DNA of 64,000 bases from JAAZGD01 sp964489555 (GTDB lineage Bacteria; Bacillota; Clostridia; Peptostreptococcales; Anaerovoracaceae). The notes under the pieces were generated by a model. The model saw nothing but the letters and a program-made list of their open reading frames with translations. It did not search any database and was not told the DNA's origin. The stretch is taken from contig CAZAZF010000006.1 in the NCBI GenBank assembly GCA_964489555.1, positions 43,056 through 107,055 of the forward strand. The letters are read 5' to 3'. Made by a program: the position numbers and the translations under genes. Below, piece after piece: positions 34,331 through 43,035 of the stretch (the first letter of the stretch is position 1; every line of letters starts with the position of its first letter).

Positions 34331-35407
34331 ATGAAAATACCCAAATTAGATATCAATGGGCTGATGGTGGATATTCCCATTGTGCAAGGAGCCATGGGAA
34401 TCGGTGTTTCCGGCCCTTGCCTGGCGGCTGCGGTGGCTAATGAAGGCGGTGTCGGTGTGCTGGCAGGTGTGAATCTAGGATATGGGGAACCGGACTTTTA
34501 TCAGGACAAATTAAAGGCAGATTTAAGAGCCTTGAAATTACAGATTCAGAAGGTGAGAGAGCTGTCTCCAACGGGAGTCATCGGTATCAATCTGATGGTG
34601 GCTATGAATCATTATGAGGAGATGGCAAGAGCAGCCGCCCAAGGCGGCATCGATCTCATCATATCGGGTGCAGGGCTTCCTACCAAGCTTCCCCAGTATG
34701 TGGAAGGCCTTAAAACCCGCATCGCACCCATTGTATCTTCGGGGAAAGCAGCTAAGGTGATTCTTCATTACTGGGAGAAGCATTACGGGAGAACCGCTGA
34801 CATGATTGTAGTGGAGGGTCCGGAAGCAGGAGGGCATCTGGGTTTCTCCAACGAAGTGTTGACTTCGGCAAATCGCCCTCCGGTAATGGATTTGGTCAAA
34901 GATGTTTTGGAGGCCATTCAACCCTTCCAGGAAAAATTCAAACGGAGGATTCCGGTGATCGCGGCCGGAGGCATCTATACCGGTGAAGATATTGCCCATT
35001 GCTTGAAAGAGGGCGCCAGCGGTGTGCAAATGGCTACCCGCTTTGTGGCCACCGAGGAATGCGATGCCCATCCTCGATTTAAGGAAGAATACATCAAAGC
35101 AAAAGAGGAAGATGTGGTGATACTTCAAAGTCCGGTGGGAATGCCGGGAAGGGCCATCCATAATAAATTTCTTAAAGAGGTGGCGGAAAGCAAGAAGAAA
35201 ATCACCTCTTGTGTGGACTGTCTTCGAACCTGCGATCCCAAAGTTGCCCCTTACTGTATATCTACGGCTCTCATTCATTCCGTAACAGGAAATGTGGATG
35301 AAGGTTTGGTGTTTGCCGGGTCCAATGTTCATAAAGTGGATTGCATTTTGACCGTGAAGAAATTGATGAAGGAGTTGGTTCAGGAGACGGAGGGTGCCCT
35401 AGGATAA
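34331..35407 (+). CDS. NAD(P)H-dependent flavin oxidoreductase (nitronate monooxygenase-like)
   Basis: A 358-residue FMN enzyme with a TIM-barrel fold. IVQGAMGIGVSGPCLAAAVA (N-terminal), ISGAGLPTKLPQYV, VVEGPEAGGHLGF and PVIAAGGIYTGEDIAHCLKEGASGVQMATRF are the family's FMN and substrate blocks, shared by 2-nitropropane dioxygenases and FabK-type enoyl reductases. Near the C-terminus a Cys group (CVDCLRTCDPKVAPYC) might bind a metal or cluster. The next gene starts immediately at the stop (TAAATG), so the oxidoreductase may belong with the corrinoid activation pair. Confidence 0.88.
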   Translation: MKIPKLDINGLMVDIPIVQGAMGIGVSGPCLAAAVANEGGVGVLAGVNLGYGEPDFYQDKLKADLRALKLQIQKVRELSPTGVIGINLMVAMNHYEEMARAAAQGGIDLIISGAGLPTKLPQYVEGLKTRIAPIVSSGKAAKVILHYWEKHYGRTADMIVVEGPEAGGHLGFSNEVLTSANRPPVMDLVKDVLEAIQPFQEKFKRRIPVIAAGGIYTGEDIAHCLKEGASGVQMATRFVATEECDAHPRFKEEYIKAKEEDVVILQSPVGMPGRAIHNKFLKEVAESKKKITSCVDCLRTCDPKVAPYCISTALIHSVTGNVDEGLVFAGSNVHKVDCILTVKKLMKELVQETEGALG

Positions 35408-36091
35408 ATGGAAATAAAGAAATTATGGGATACCCCAAGGGACCGATTGGACCCTTGGGCAAGAAAAACATTTTATCAAATATCCGGCTTGCATCGGGAG
35501 GCGCCGGGTCAGGTTCGCATGGAAAACCAAGCGAAGAAAAGTTGGGAGGATGTCAAAGACCATATTTATCCCCGAGCCATCCTGTCCCACTATACGGAAG
35601 TGGGCCTCAAAGAAGGCCGACTGACCTTGGATGGAGAATGGATATTTTCTCAAGTGTTGGAACAGGTGGATTCCAGTATCATCAAAGGTGCAGTGGCTTA
35701 CGGGTTAACCATCGGAGACTTGCCGGAGGATCCGGACTTGTTCCTGAAATTAATGGGAGACTTCTGGGGCACCGCATATATTGATTCCGCCCGAAAGGCT
35801 ATGTGGGAGGATTTACAAAATTGGGAAGAGTTTCAGGGCCTTTCTTTTAGTGAAGAGCTGGGACCCGGCTTCTTTGGTATGGGGACCAACAACTTAATGA
35901 AGTTTGATCGACTTCTAGACTTGTCTCAGATAGATGTGATGCTTTTAGATAAGGGAGCTATGATGCCCTCCAAATCCGTGGTTGGATTATTCCTTCTCAC
36001 CGAGGGAGAGCCTCTGGTATTCCCGGACCGTTGCCTGTTTTGCAAGGGAAATGAAAAGGGATGTGCTTTTTGTGGGGAGAATCAGCAATGA
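35408..36091 (+). CDS. MetH activation-domain-like protein with C-terminal Cys motif
   Basis: A 227-residue protein resembling the vitamin B12-dependent methionine synthase activation domain as found alone in Clostridia: ELGPGFFGMGTNNLMKFDRL (about 157-176), then VMLLDKGAMMPSKSVVGLF, where the MetH domain has a similar tyrosine- or methionine-flanked PxKSxxG strand. MetH domains bind AdoMet to remethylate an inactivated cobalamin. The C-terminus adds CLFCKGNEKGCAFC (CxxC-x6-CxxC), suited to a Zn or Fe-S site. It overlaps the next gene by four bases (ATGA). The assignment is from motif memory and moderate. Confidence 0.65.
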   Translation: MEIKKLWDTPRDRLDPWARKTFYQISGLHREAPGQVRMENQAKKSWEDVKDHIYPRAILSHYTEVGLKEGRLTLDGEWIFSQVLEQVDSSIIKGAVAYGLTIGDLPEDPDLFLKLMGDFWGTAYIDSARKAMWEDLQNWEEFQGLSFSEELGPGFFGMGTNNLMKFDRLLDLSQIDVMLLDKGAMMPSKSVVGLFLLTEGEPLVFPDRCLFCKGNEKGCAFCGENQQ

Positions 36092-37476
36092 GTGAAAAAG
36101 CCTTTGTTTGCACCGGGGACTGTCTCACATGCGGGAGGTGTTTTTCCAGAGAGACAAAAGACCAAAAATCGCCGGGGAAGGGTATGATGACCTTTCCTCC
36201 GGATTTTATGTGGGATTCCGGACAGGAAGGCCTGGGGCTGGCTTTTGACCTGGGCACTACTACATTGGCTGCTTTATTATGGAATCGAACCACAGGTGCT
36301 TTGATTGGATCCCAAACCATGTCGAATCCTCAAAGAATTCATGGGGCCGATGTGATTTCCAGAATTACCTATGCTGGAGAAACCTGGAACCATATGAGCG
36401 AGTTACAACAAAGGCTCCTCCAAGGAGTACATCAGTTAAAGGATGCTCTTTTGAACCGGTTCTGCTATCACGAAGAAAAGCTGACACGCGCCGTTTTCTG
36501 TGGCAACACCACCATGTCCCACTTTTTACTGAGGGAAGATCCCCAGGGGTTGGCCGTATCTCCTTTTCAACCAGCCTATGAAGGAGATCGGGAACTGGAT
36601 GGAAGAGAGTTGGGATTTATGGACCATGTTTCCATTTATGTACTTCCCAATATTGCCGGCCATGTGGGAGGAGATATTACAGCAGGCATGGTGTCTTCCA
36701 GGGTACTTAAGCGGAAAGGATGCAATCTGTTCATGGATTTGGGAACCAATGGAGAGATTGTTCTGGCGGAGGAGGGAAAAGGCTTGGCTTGTTCCACCGC
36801 GGCAGGGCCTGCTTTCGAAGGGGCCTCTCTTTCCTGTGGATGTCGGGCAGGAGAAGGCGCCATTGATGAGTTGGTTATCCAAGAAGAGATGACTTTCCAT
36901 ACCATTGGAAATGGCAAACCGGTGGGAATCTGTGGGTCGGGCATTCTATCCGCGGTAGCGGAGATGCGAAAAGCCGGACTTATCAATAGCAGGGGCCGTC
37001 TGATCAGTGGGGAAGAGTGGGAAGAGGCTCACCCTTGTTCACCCTTGGGGAAAAGATTGGTTACCCGGGGAAAGGAGCGACTTTTTCTTTTGTGGAAGGA
37101 AGGGGATGAAGAAGTAGCTATCTGCCAACAGGATATCCGGGAGATCCAAATGGCCAAGAGTGCCATCCGAACCGGTGTGGAATTGCTGTTGAAGCGATGG
37201 AAACGGACTCCGGAAGATTTGACGGGAATCTATATGGCGGGGGCCTTCGGAAACACTTTGAAAATAGAGGATGCCCTGTATTTGGGGGTGCTTCCCCCGG
37301 TGGCGGCAAATCGGGTGCATGGGCTGGGAAATACTGCCGGAGCCGGAGCTTCCATGGTTTTACTCAGCGAAGAGGAAGAAGAACGGTGCTATCAGATGCC
37401 AAAGAAGTTGGAGCACGTGGAATTGGCTCTAGATGAGGAATTTCAAGAGAATTACTTAAAATATATGGATTTTTAA
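36088..37476 (+). CDS. ASKHA-domain corrinoid activation protein (RACo-like)
   Basis: A 462-residue protein of the RACo/DUF4445 group, which uses ATP and a cluster to reduce inactive Co(II) corrinoid proteins. Unlike RACo it has no N-terminal 2Fe-2S ferredoxin domain; instead residues 7-17 hold a short CTGDCLTCGRC motif. The ASKHA core shows AFDLGTTTLAALLWN, AVFCGNTTMSHFLL, LFMDLGTNGEIVL, CGSGILSAVAEM and GIYMAGAFGNTLKIEDAL. ATG 36088 overlaps the previous stop. Its corrinoid protein or methyltransferase partner is not in the window. A terminator follows. Confidence 0.83.
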   Translation: MSEKAFVCTGDCLTCGRCFSRETKDQKSPGKGMMTFPPDFMWDSGQEGLGLAFDLGTTTLAALLWNRTTGALIGSQTMSNPQRIHGADVISRITYAGETWNHMSELQQRLLQGVHQLKDALLNRFCYHEEKLTRAVFCGNTTMSHFLLREDPQGLAVSPFQPAYEGDRELDGRELGFMDHVSIYVLPNIAGHVGGDITAGMVSSRVLKRKGCNLFMDLGTNGEIVLAEEGKGLACSTAAGPAFEGASLSCGCRAGEGAIDELVIQEEMTFHTIGNGKPVGICGSGILSAVAEMRKAGLINSRGRLISGEEWEEAHPCSPLGKRLVTRGKERLFLLWKEGDEEVAICQQDIREIQMAKSAIRTGVELLLKRWKRTPEDLTGIYMAGAFGNTLKIEDALYLGVLPPVAANRVHGLGNTAGAGASMVLLSEEEEERCYQMPKKLEHVELALDEEFQENYLKYMDF

Positions 37477-37506
37477 CTTTTGGTTAGAGGATGTCATTCA
37501 TTTTGG

Positions 37507-37545
37507 AAAAGGCGTTGGTGTCAATAAAGGGAAGCGCCTTTTTTG
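37507..37545 (+). terminator. Intrinsic terminator after RACo-like gene
   Basis: AAAAGGCG (37507-37514) pairs with CGCCTTTT (37535-37542); the T-run (CCTTTTTTG) completes it. The loop is about 20 bases and contains a secondary TT/AAG pairing. Confidence 0.75.
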
Positions 37546-37613
37546 TTTGTCTTTTTTTATAAGACAGAAAAATGCACGATTGTCATGGATTTGTCCGATA
37601 AAAGGCCTAATCT

Positions 37614-37642
37614 TTGTGAGAAAATTATGATAACAATAAGAT
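37614..37642 (+). promoter_or_regulatory. Putative promoter of APC permease gene
   Basis: TTGTGA (37614-37619), 17 bases, TAAGAT (37637-37642). Moderate match. Confidence 0.5.
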
Positions 37643-37656
37643 AGGAATGATTGTGA

Positions 37657-37681
37657 GAGCCGGAGGGGTAAAAACCGGCTC
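37657..37681 (+). promoter_or_regulatory. Leader hairpin before APC permease
   Basis: GAGCCGG (37657-37663) and CCGGCTC (37675-37681) form a perfect 7-base stem with an 11-base purine-rich loop (AGGGGTAAAAA), ten bases before the AAGGAGGT ribosome site. No T-run follows, so it is not a terminator; a protein or RNA-level control site is possible. Confidence 0.4.
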
Positions 37682-37705
37682 AAGGGAATGGAAAGGAGGT
37701 ATAAA

Positions 37706-39067
37706 ATGACAGACTTGAACCACGATGTAAAACTGAAGAGAACATTATCTTTGCCGCTTCTCATCATGTTTGGATTGGCTTACTTGGCACCTACTGTAGT
37801 TTTCAACTATTATGGTATATTTACCGCCAGTACAGGAGGAATGTACACGTTGGCTTTTGCCATCACCACGGTAGTTATGCTCTTTACCGCATTCAGCTAT
37901 GTGCAAATGGTGCGGGCTTTCCCGGTGGCGGGATCGGCTTACACCTATGTCAATCGTTCGGTGCAACCCCATGTGGGGTTCCTGACCGGATGGGTCATGC
38001 TTTTGGATTATTTATTGTTACCCATGATTTGTTATTTATTGTTGGGAATTTATGTGAATGAATTTTTCCCTGTAATTCCCATTTGGCTGATTGTAATTGT
38101 AGTGGGAGCCATTGGTTGCATCATTAACATCATTGGCATGAAAACGGCCAGCATTATTGATACGGTCATTATTGCGGCGCAGCTTGGTTTTACTTTGTTG
38201 CTAATTCTTGTAATTATTAAATATGTGACCGGGGGTGGAGGAACCGGGACCTTGAGTGTTCCCGAGGCGGTTTACAATCCGGCCACCTTTGATATTGGAA
38301 ATATACTTACTGCATCTGCAGTTTTGTGCGTATCTTTTGTGGGTTTTGATGCGGTAACCACTATGGCGGAAGAAACCAAAGAACCGGAACGGGTCATGGG
38401 CAAAGCGGTATTGGGCGTAACCATTGGAGCGGGGATTCTTTTTATGATTGCTTCCTATTTCACACAAATTGCTTGGCCCAATGCCTATCAAGAAATTGAA
38501 AATGTAGATGCCGGGATTTTTGAGCTTTTTCCTACGATAGGACAGGATTGGCTGGGGGATGTGTTCTTTATTACAGACAATTTTGCTACCTTTATTTGCG
38601 CCATGGCCGGAATGGCAGCGGTTTCACGCATCTTGTATGGAATGGGCCGAGACAATATTCTTCCCAAAAGGTTTTTTGGAAAAATCTCCCCCAGATTTCA
38701 AACTCCAGTGAACAACATTGTGTTAACCACTATTGTTGCCATGACAGCATTATTCTATCAGGACAATTTATTTGGTGCCGCCTCTTTGATTTCATTTGGA
38801 GCGGTAGTGGGATTTTTCATGGTCAACCTGTCTGTTGTATCTCACTACTATATTCGTAACAAACAGCGAGGTGGGAAGAACACTTTGAAGTATCTTATAA
38901 TGCCTTGCTTAGGAATGATTACCTTGATTGTCGTATTCATTAATATTGAAAACAACGCTAAGATTTTGGGATTCTCCTGGTTGCTTGTGGGGCTGATTTA
39001 TCTGGCCATCAAGACCAAGGGCTTCAAGACCTTGCCTCCGGAAATGGCATTGGAAGAGTCGGAATAA
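37706..39067 (+). CDS. APC family amino acid/amine permease
   Basis: A 453-residue membrane transporter with about 12 hydrophobic segments. The opening LIMFGLAYLAPTVVFNYYGI with GIFTASTGG and FPVAGSAYTYVNR (unwound helix 1 and helix 3 patterns) and FVGFDAVTTMAEETKEPER (helix 6 to loop 7) mark the amino acid-polyamine-organocation superfamily. Substrate unknown; being next to an amidohydrolase it may import an amidated or cyclic amino acid derivative. ATG 37706 follows AAGGAGGT; the in-frame ATG at 37688 lies before the ribosome site and is rejected. Confidence 0.93.
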   Translation: MTDLNHDVKLKRTLSLPLLIMFGLAYLAPTVVFNYYGIFTASTGGMYTLAFAITTVVMLFTAFSYVQMVRAFPVAGSAYTYVNRSVQPHVGFLTGWVMLLDYLLLPMICYLLLGIYVNEFFPVIPIWLIVIVVGAIGCIINIIGMKTASIIDTVIIAAQLGFTLLLILVIIKYVTGGGGTGTLSVPEAVYNPATFDIGNILTASAVLCVSFVGFDAVTTMAEETKEPERVMGKAVLGVTIGAGILFMIASYFTQIAWPNAYQEIENVDAGIFELFPTIGQDWLGDVFFITDNFATFICAMAGMAAVSRILYGMGRDNILPKRFFGKISPRFQTPVNNIVLTTIVAMTALFYQDNLFGAASLISFGAVVGFFMVNLSVVSHYYIRNKQRGGKNTLKYLIMPCLGMITLIVVFINIENNAKILGFSWLLVGLIYLAIKTKGFKTLPPEMALEESE

Positions 39068-39090
39068 CCTGGAAAGGAGAGAAGGAAATA

Positions 39091-40785
39091 ATGGCCACTA
39101 TATTAAAAAATGCAAAAATCTATACTATGAATGAGAAAGATTTCTGGGCGGACATTTTAGTATATGAGGGCGAATGGATTCAATATGTGGGCAAAGAAAA
39201 AGAGAAAGCATGGCTGGAGTATGCGGGAACGAATCCTAAAATAGTCGACATGAAAGGAAAAATGATTCTCCCCGGCTTTGTGGATAGCCATACCCATCCG
39301 GGAATGGTGTCTCAAAGCTCTTGGCACATCAAATTGCCCTGGACAGAAGACCCGGAAGAATTGCTGGCATTTGTAGCAGACTATGGCAGGAAGCATCCCA
39401 AAGAGGAAATTCCGTTTCTCTATTTTGAGTATTACCCCACCAGCATGTTTGGAAACAAAGGGCCTACCAAAGAACTATTGGACCAGGCCATTTCAGATCG
39501 GCCTTGTTTGTGCCAGGATTTTGGAGACCACATGCATTGGGTTAACACAAAGATGCTGGAAATGATGGAGGTGGACAAAAACACTCCAGACCCCACCCCG
39601 GGTTTGGAGATGTTTGTTCGAGACAAGGATGGGGAGCCAACCGGCTGGATTAAGGAATACGCATGGTATCATTTTGCCGATACCTTGTACAAAAATATCG
39701 GATGGGAACCCCCGATGAAGATGACGCCTGAATTGTTGGAACCGTTCTTTCTATTTTTGGAAGACAATGGAATTACGGCCATGGGAGAAGGGATTTTGGA
39801 GGGGGAAGCTCAGCTGAAGGCTATGAAAACCTTAGAGGAACAAGGGAAGCTTCATGTATACTATGACGGCTTGTTACGGTTTTGGAGTTATAAGGAGCTA
39901 CCGGAAAGAATCCAGGAAATACGAAGATATCAAGAGGTATACACCAGCAAACGCATCAAAATTCATACCATGAAATTGTTTTTGGATGGAACCAATGAAA
40001 GCGGAAACAGTGCACTTTTAGAGCCTCATCTTAACGATCCGGAGAGGAAAAACCGAGGAGAAATTAAGATGTCCACCGAAGAGTTGAAAGATTGTATGGT
40101 ACTTCTGAACAAGGAAGGGTTGGATTTGCACATACATGTGGTGGGAGATCGTGGATTCCGAGTGGCTTGTGATGCTGTGGAAATGGCTCAAAAAGAGGCA
40201 AGACAGCAAAAAGATCCATGGGTTATGCAGGTGGTCCTGGCGCATTGTGAGTTGGTTCACCCTGATGACAGAGAAAGGCCTGCTAAACTGGGAGTCACCA
40301 TCAATTGGTCTTGTCACTGGGCCGGAGGGTATTTCGGAGAAGAAGCCATACCTTTCATAGGCCGGGAAAAATGGGAGTCTATGTATCAATTCAATCCAAT
40401 GATTGATAGTGGCGCTTTGGTAGCCTTGTCAAGTGATGTGGTAACTTTTTATGAGTTGCACAGAGCCAATCCGTTTTTTGGAATGCAAGTGTCCAACACT
40501 CGGGTGGATCCGGAATTTGCCTTGGATGACAAGATCTATCCAGGTGGAATGCGTCCTCAGAAAGAAGCTTGCCTGAGTCGGGAATTTTTATTGAAAGGGT
40601 ACACCCTTAATGGAGCAAAACAACTTAGGTGGGATCATATAATGGGGTCTTTAGAGGCTGGGAAACTGGCCAATTTAGTAGTTCTCAATGAAGATTTATT
40701 TCGGGTTCTGGAAATGGAAATTCGAAACATTCAACTGGATGCGGTGGTCTTTGAGGGGAAAGTACTTCGAGGACAGTTAGGGTGA
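39091..40785 (+). CDS. Amidohydrolase family protein (YtcJ-like)
   Basis: A 564-residue metal-dependent hydrolase of the large YtcJ/amidohydrolase-3 type. GKMILPGFVDSHTHPGMVSQ carries the HxH metal pair (about 66-68); DLHIHVVGDRGFRVACDAVE and VLAHCELVHPDD carry further ligands; SSDVVTFYELHRANPFFGM matches the late catalytic Asp region; the composite beta domain is at both ends (NAKIYTMNE; GKLANLVVLNEDLF). Substrate unknown. It is 24 bases after the permease and probably acts on what that brings in. Confidence 0.92.
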   Translation: MATILKNAKIYTMNEKDFWADILVYEGEWIQYVGKEKEKAWLEYAGTNPKIVDMKGKMILPGFVDSHTHPGMVSQSSWHIKLPWTEDPEELLAFVADYGRKHPKEEIPFLYFEYYPTSMFGNKGPTKELLDQAISDRPCLCQDFGDHMHWVNTKMLEMMEVDKNTPDPTPGLEMFVRDKDGEPTGWIKEYAWYHFADTLYKNIGWEPPMKMTPELLEPFFLFLEDNGITAMGEGILEGEAQLKAMKTLEEQGKLHVYYDGLLRFWSYKELPERIQEIRRYQEVYTSKRIKIHTMKLFLDGTNESGNSALLEPHLNDPERKNRGEIKMSTEELKDCMVLLNKEGLDLHIHVVGDRGFRVACDAVEMAQKEARQQKDPWVMQVVLAHCELVHPDDRERPAKLGVTINWSCHWAGGYFGEEAIPFIGREKWESMYQFNPMIDSGALVALSSDVVTFYELHRANPFFGMQVSNTRVDPEFALDDKIYPGGMRPQKEACLSREFLLKGYTLNGAKQLRWDHIMGSLEAGKLANLVVLNEDLFRVLEMEIRNIQLDAVVFEGKVLRGQLG

Positions 40786-40811
40786 GGTAACACAAGCGGG
40801 TGAAAATACGA

Positions 40812-40840
40812 ACAGTGAGGCGGCACACAGTGAGGCGGCA
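40812..40840 (+). repeat. Two direct 14-base repeats upstream of araC-like gene
   Basis: ACAGTGAGGCGGCA occurs at 40812-40825 and again at 40827-40840 (15-base period). They end four bases before the -35 box of the AraC-type gene, the usual place for tandem AraC-family operator half-sites. Confidence 0.7.
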
Positions 40841-40844
40841 AAGG

Positions 40845-40873
40845 TTGTTTAGTTAAAGAAAACCATATATAAT
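40845..40873 (+). promoter_or_regulatory. Promoter of AraC-family gene
   Basis: TTGTTT (40845-40850), 17 bases, TATAAT (40868-40873), directly after the direct repeats. Confidence 0.75.
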
Positions 40874-40898
40874 GAACTTACCTTGGGGGGGTAAGCTC

Positions 40899-42239
40899 AT
40901 GTACATGGAACCCGTTTTTTTTCAAAAGGATTTGCCCGTGGCCTTGGAAGTGGAAGAGGTTACCAGTTGCCATCTTCACTGTCATGAAGGCGTCATTGAA
41001 GTCTTGCTGTTGCTGGAAGGGGAAGCGGAAGTGAAGGTGAGCTTTGAGCACTTCCCCATGAAAGCAGGAGATTTTGTAGTCATTAACAACGGAGACTCTC
41101 ATTCCATTTATGCTTTGGGCAGGGATGCGGTGATTCTTTCCTTATATTTTGATATACAGCAATTGAAAGAACATATTCCTTATTTGGAGTATGTTCTTTT
41201 TGCTTGCGAGTCTTTCGATTTGGTTAAATACAAGAACGAAACCCATAAGCTTCGTAAAATGTTGGGGAATATGGCCGTTGCCATGGTGGAAGGAGAGCAG
41301 GTGTCTAACTTGTACAAATTGTCCGTAGACTTGATATCTCTCCTGGCCCGGGATTACGATACCAAGAATTATTATTCCAGGAACTGGGATGCGGGAGAAA
41401 AAAAGACGGAAAAATACTATCGGATTATGGGGTACATCTACCGGGACTATTCCAGGCCGAATTTAGTAGAACACATTGCTGAAAATGAGCATTATTCCAA
41501 ATCTCATATTGTTCATCTATTCAAAGAGGTATGTGCCAGTAGTTTTCAAGATGTGCTGGCTTATATCCGATTGTCGAAAGCAGAAAAGAGGTTACTGGAT
41601 ACCAACTGTACCGTACAACAGATTTCAGATGATGTAGGATTCTCGGATGTAAAATACTTCACCAGGAATTTTAAAAAATGGTTTCGCTGTACGCCCTCGG
41701 AATATCGGAAACTGTATCAACCTGAGGTGTCGAAAGGCAGTGTATCCCGTCCCTTGAAGAAAGAGGAGTGGGTTTCAAAAGTGAAGGAGTGTCTTCAGGA
41801 AGGTAAGGAAGAGACCACATACCGGGGAGCCATCACACCTTTAAATGTAACTGACCGAGAAAACTGGGAAAGATATTGGCGGGAGGAAATGGAGGAACAA
41901 GAAACGGAACAAGAGCCTTTTCTCAAGTTGGTGTCTTTTGAAATCGGAGAGGCTACCGATTTTCATTTGCTGATGGAAGCGGTGAGCAATGTTCGTAAAG
42001 AAGGAAGAAAGTGTGTCCTTTCGGTTCAAATGAGGGATATGAATGCTTTGAAACTTCGTGAACTGCTGATGAAGTGTTCGGATTCAGTGGCGGGCAGACC
42101 GGATACGGTGGGCCCTGTGGATGTTCAATTGATTTATTCCTCCAATCAAGAAAAAAAGATGATGGAAAATGCGCTGAAGCAAGGCCATCACAAAATGCAG
42201 CATATATGTGTTGAGGGGATTATGTTATTGAAAATATAG
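40899..42239 (+). CDS. AraC family transcriptional regulator with extended C-terminus
   Basis: A 446-residue regulator. N-terminal cupin-like ligand domain (CHLHCHEGVIEVLLLLEG, FPMKAGDFVVINNGDSHSIY), then a two-helix-pair AraC DNA-binding domain at about 180-280 (IAENEHYSKSHIVHLFKEVC; DDVGFSDVKYFTRNFKKWF, CTPSEYRK). About 160 residues follow the HTH, where AraC proteins normally end; this tail resembles nothing I can name. ATG 40899 follows a G-run ribosome site; ATG 40872 overlaps the -10 box and is excluded. Likely target: itself and the permease-amidohydrolase pair. Confidence 0.92.
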   Translation: MYMEPVFFQKDLPVALEVEEVTSCHLHCHEGVIEVLLLLEGEAEVKVSFEHFPMKAGDFVVINNGDSHSIYALGRDAVILSLYFDIQQLKEHIPYLEYVLFACESFDLVKYKNETHKLRKMLGNMAVAMVEGEQVSNLYKLSVDLISLLARDYDTKNYYSRNWDAGEKKTEKYYRIMGYIYRDYSRPNLVEHIAENEHYSKSHIVHLFKEVCASSFQDVLAYIRLSKAEKRLLDTNCTVQQISDDVGFSDVKYFTRNFKKWFRCTPSEYRKLYQPEVSKGSVSRPLKKEEWVSKVKECLQEGKEETTYRGAITPLNVTDRENWERYWREEMEEQETEQEPFLKLVSFEIGEATDFHLLMEAVSNVRKEGRKCVLSVQMRDMNALKLRELLMKCSDSVAGRPDTVGPVDVQLIYSSNQEKKMMENALKQGHHKMQHICVEGIMLLKI

Positions 42240-42264
42240 GGAGGTTCATTTTCCGGAAGTATTC

Positions 42265-42294
42265 TTGGAAATCCCTTCTGATTTGTTGTATACT
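42265..42294 (+). promoter_or_regulatory. Promoter of B3/B4 - mntP - sfsA genes
   Basis: TTGGAA (42265-42270), 18 bases, TATACT (42289-42294), 22 bases before ATG 42316. Confidence 0.65.
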
Positions 42295-42315
42295 CAAACT
42301 ATCGGGAGGTTTTTT

Positions 42316-43032
42316 ATGGCAAAATTTGTGATTGAACAGGGCTTTTGGGAGTTGTTTCCGGAAGCGGAAATCGGGATTGTGACGGCCTCTGGAGTGGACA
42401 ATAAACTCATGGGTCAAGAGGATGTTTTGGAGGAAATCGGCACCTTGCTGGAGGGGGCTAATTGGGAGGCGAAAAAACATTTCACCGAGGAAGTATTCAG
42501 CGAAAACCCGGTAATTGCGGTTTGGCGGCAAGCTTATCAGAAATTCAAGACCAAAAAAGGAGTCCGCTGCTCCATTGAGGCGCTGTTGAAGAGGGTGGAA
42601 AAGGGAAATCCGGTTTCATCCATCAATCCCTTGGTAGATCTGTATAACGCGGTGTCTTTAACCTATGGAATTCCCTGTGGTGGTGAGGACATAGACAGCT
42701 TTCAAGGAAATTTGGTGTTGACCATTGCCCAAGGGGGAGAATCCTTTCTGGCCTTGGGGGATGAATTAGAAGACCCTGCTCTGCCGGGGGAAGTAATCTA
42801 TCGGGATGAACTGGGAGCGGTTTGCCGTTGCTGGAACTGGCGGGATGGGCAGCGTACTATGCTGACGCCGGACACCACCCGTGCCTTCCTGATTATAGAA
42901 AGCGTAGACCCTACCCGGAAGAAGACGTTCCAAGAAGCCACAGAACAATTGGCAGACTGGGTTCATCGATATACCGGGGCAGAGGTTGGAATTACTTTTT
43001 TGCATCAAACAAACCGGGAAATGGAGCTATAG
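42316..43032 (+). CDS. B3/B4 domain protein (PheT-related)
   Basis: A 238-residue stand-alone B3/B4 domain, the fold that in the PheRS beta subunit forms the editing site. VWRQAYQKFKTKKGVRCSIE, SINPLVDLYNAVSLTYGIPC, GGEDIDSFQGNLVL, GEVIYRDELGAVCRCWNWRD and TRAFLIIESVD are the family's sequence landmarks. Free-standing proteins of this kind are thought to deacylate mischarged tRNA or to bind nucleic acid, but few have been tested. GGGAGG precedes ATG 42316. A distant relative is at 55515-56177. Confidence 0.87.
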   Translation: MAKFVIEQGFWELFPEAEIGIVTASGVDNKLMGQEDVLEEIGTLLEGANWEAKKHFTEEVFSENPVIAVWRQAYQKFKTKKGVRCSIEALLKRVEKGNPVSSINPLVDLYNAVSLTYGIPCGGEDIDSFQGNLVLTIAQGGESFLALGDELEDPALPGEVIYRDELGAVCRCWNWRDGQRTMLTPDTTRAFLIIESVDPTRKKTFQEATEQLADWVHRYTGAEVGITFLHQTNREMEL

Positions 43033-43035
43033 AGA

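Noticed and set aside
34538..35332. 264-codon minus-strand frame
   Set aside because: Antisense to the flavin oxidoreductase gene, His/Phe-rich, no family features.
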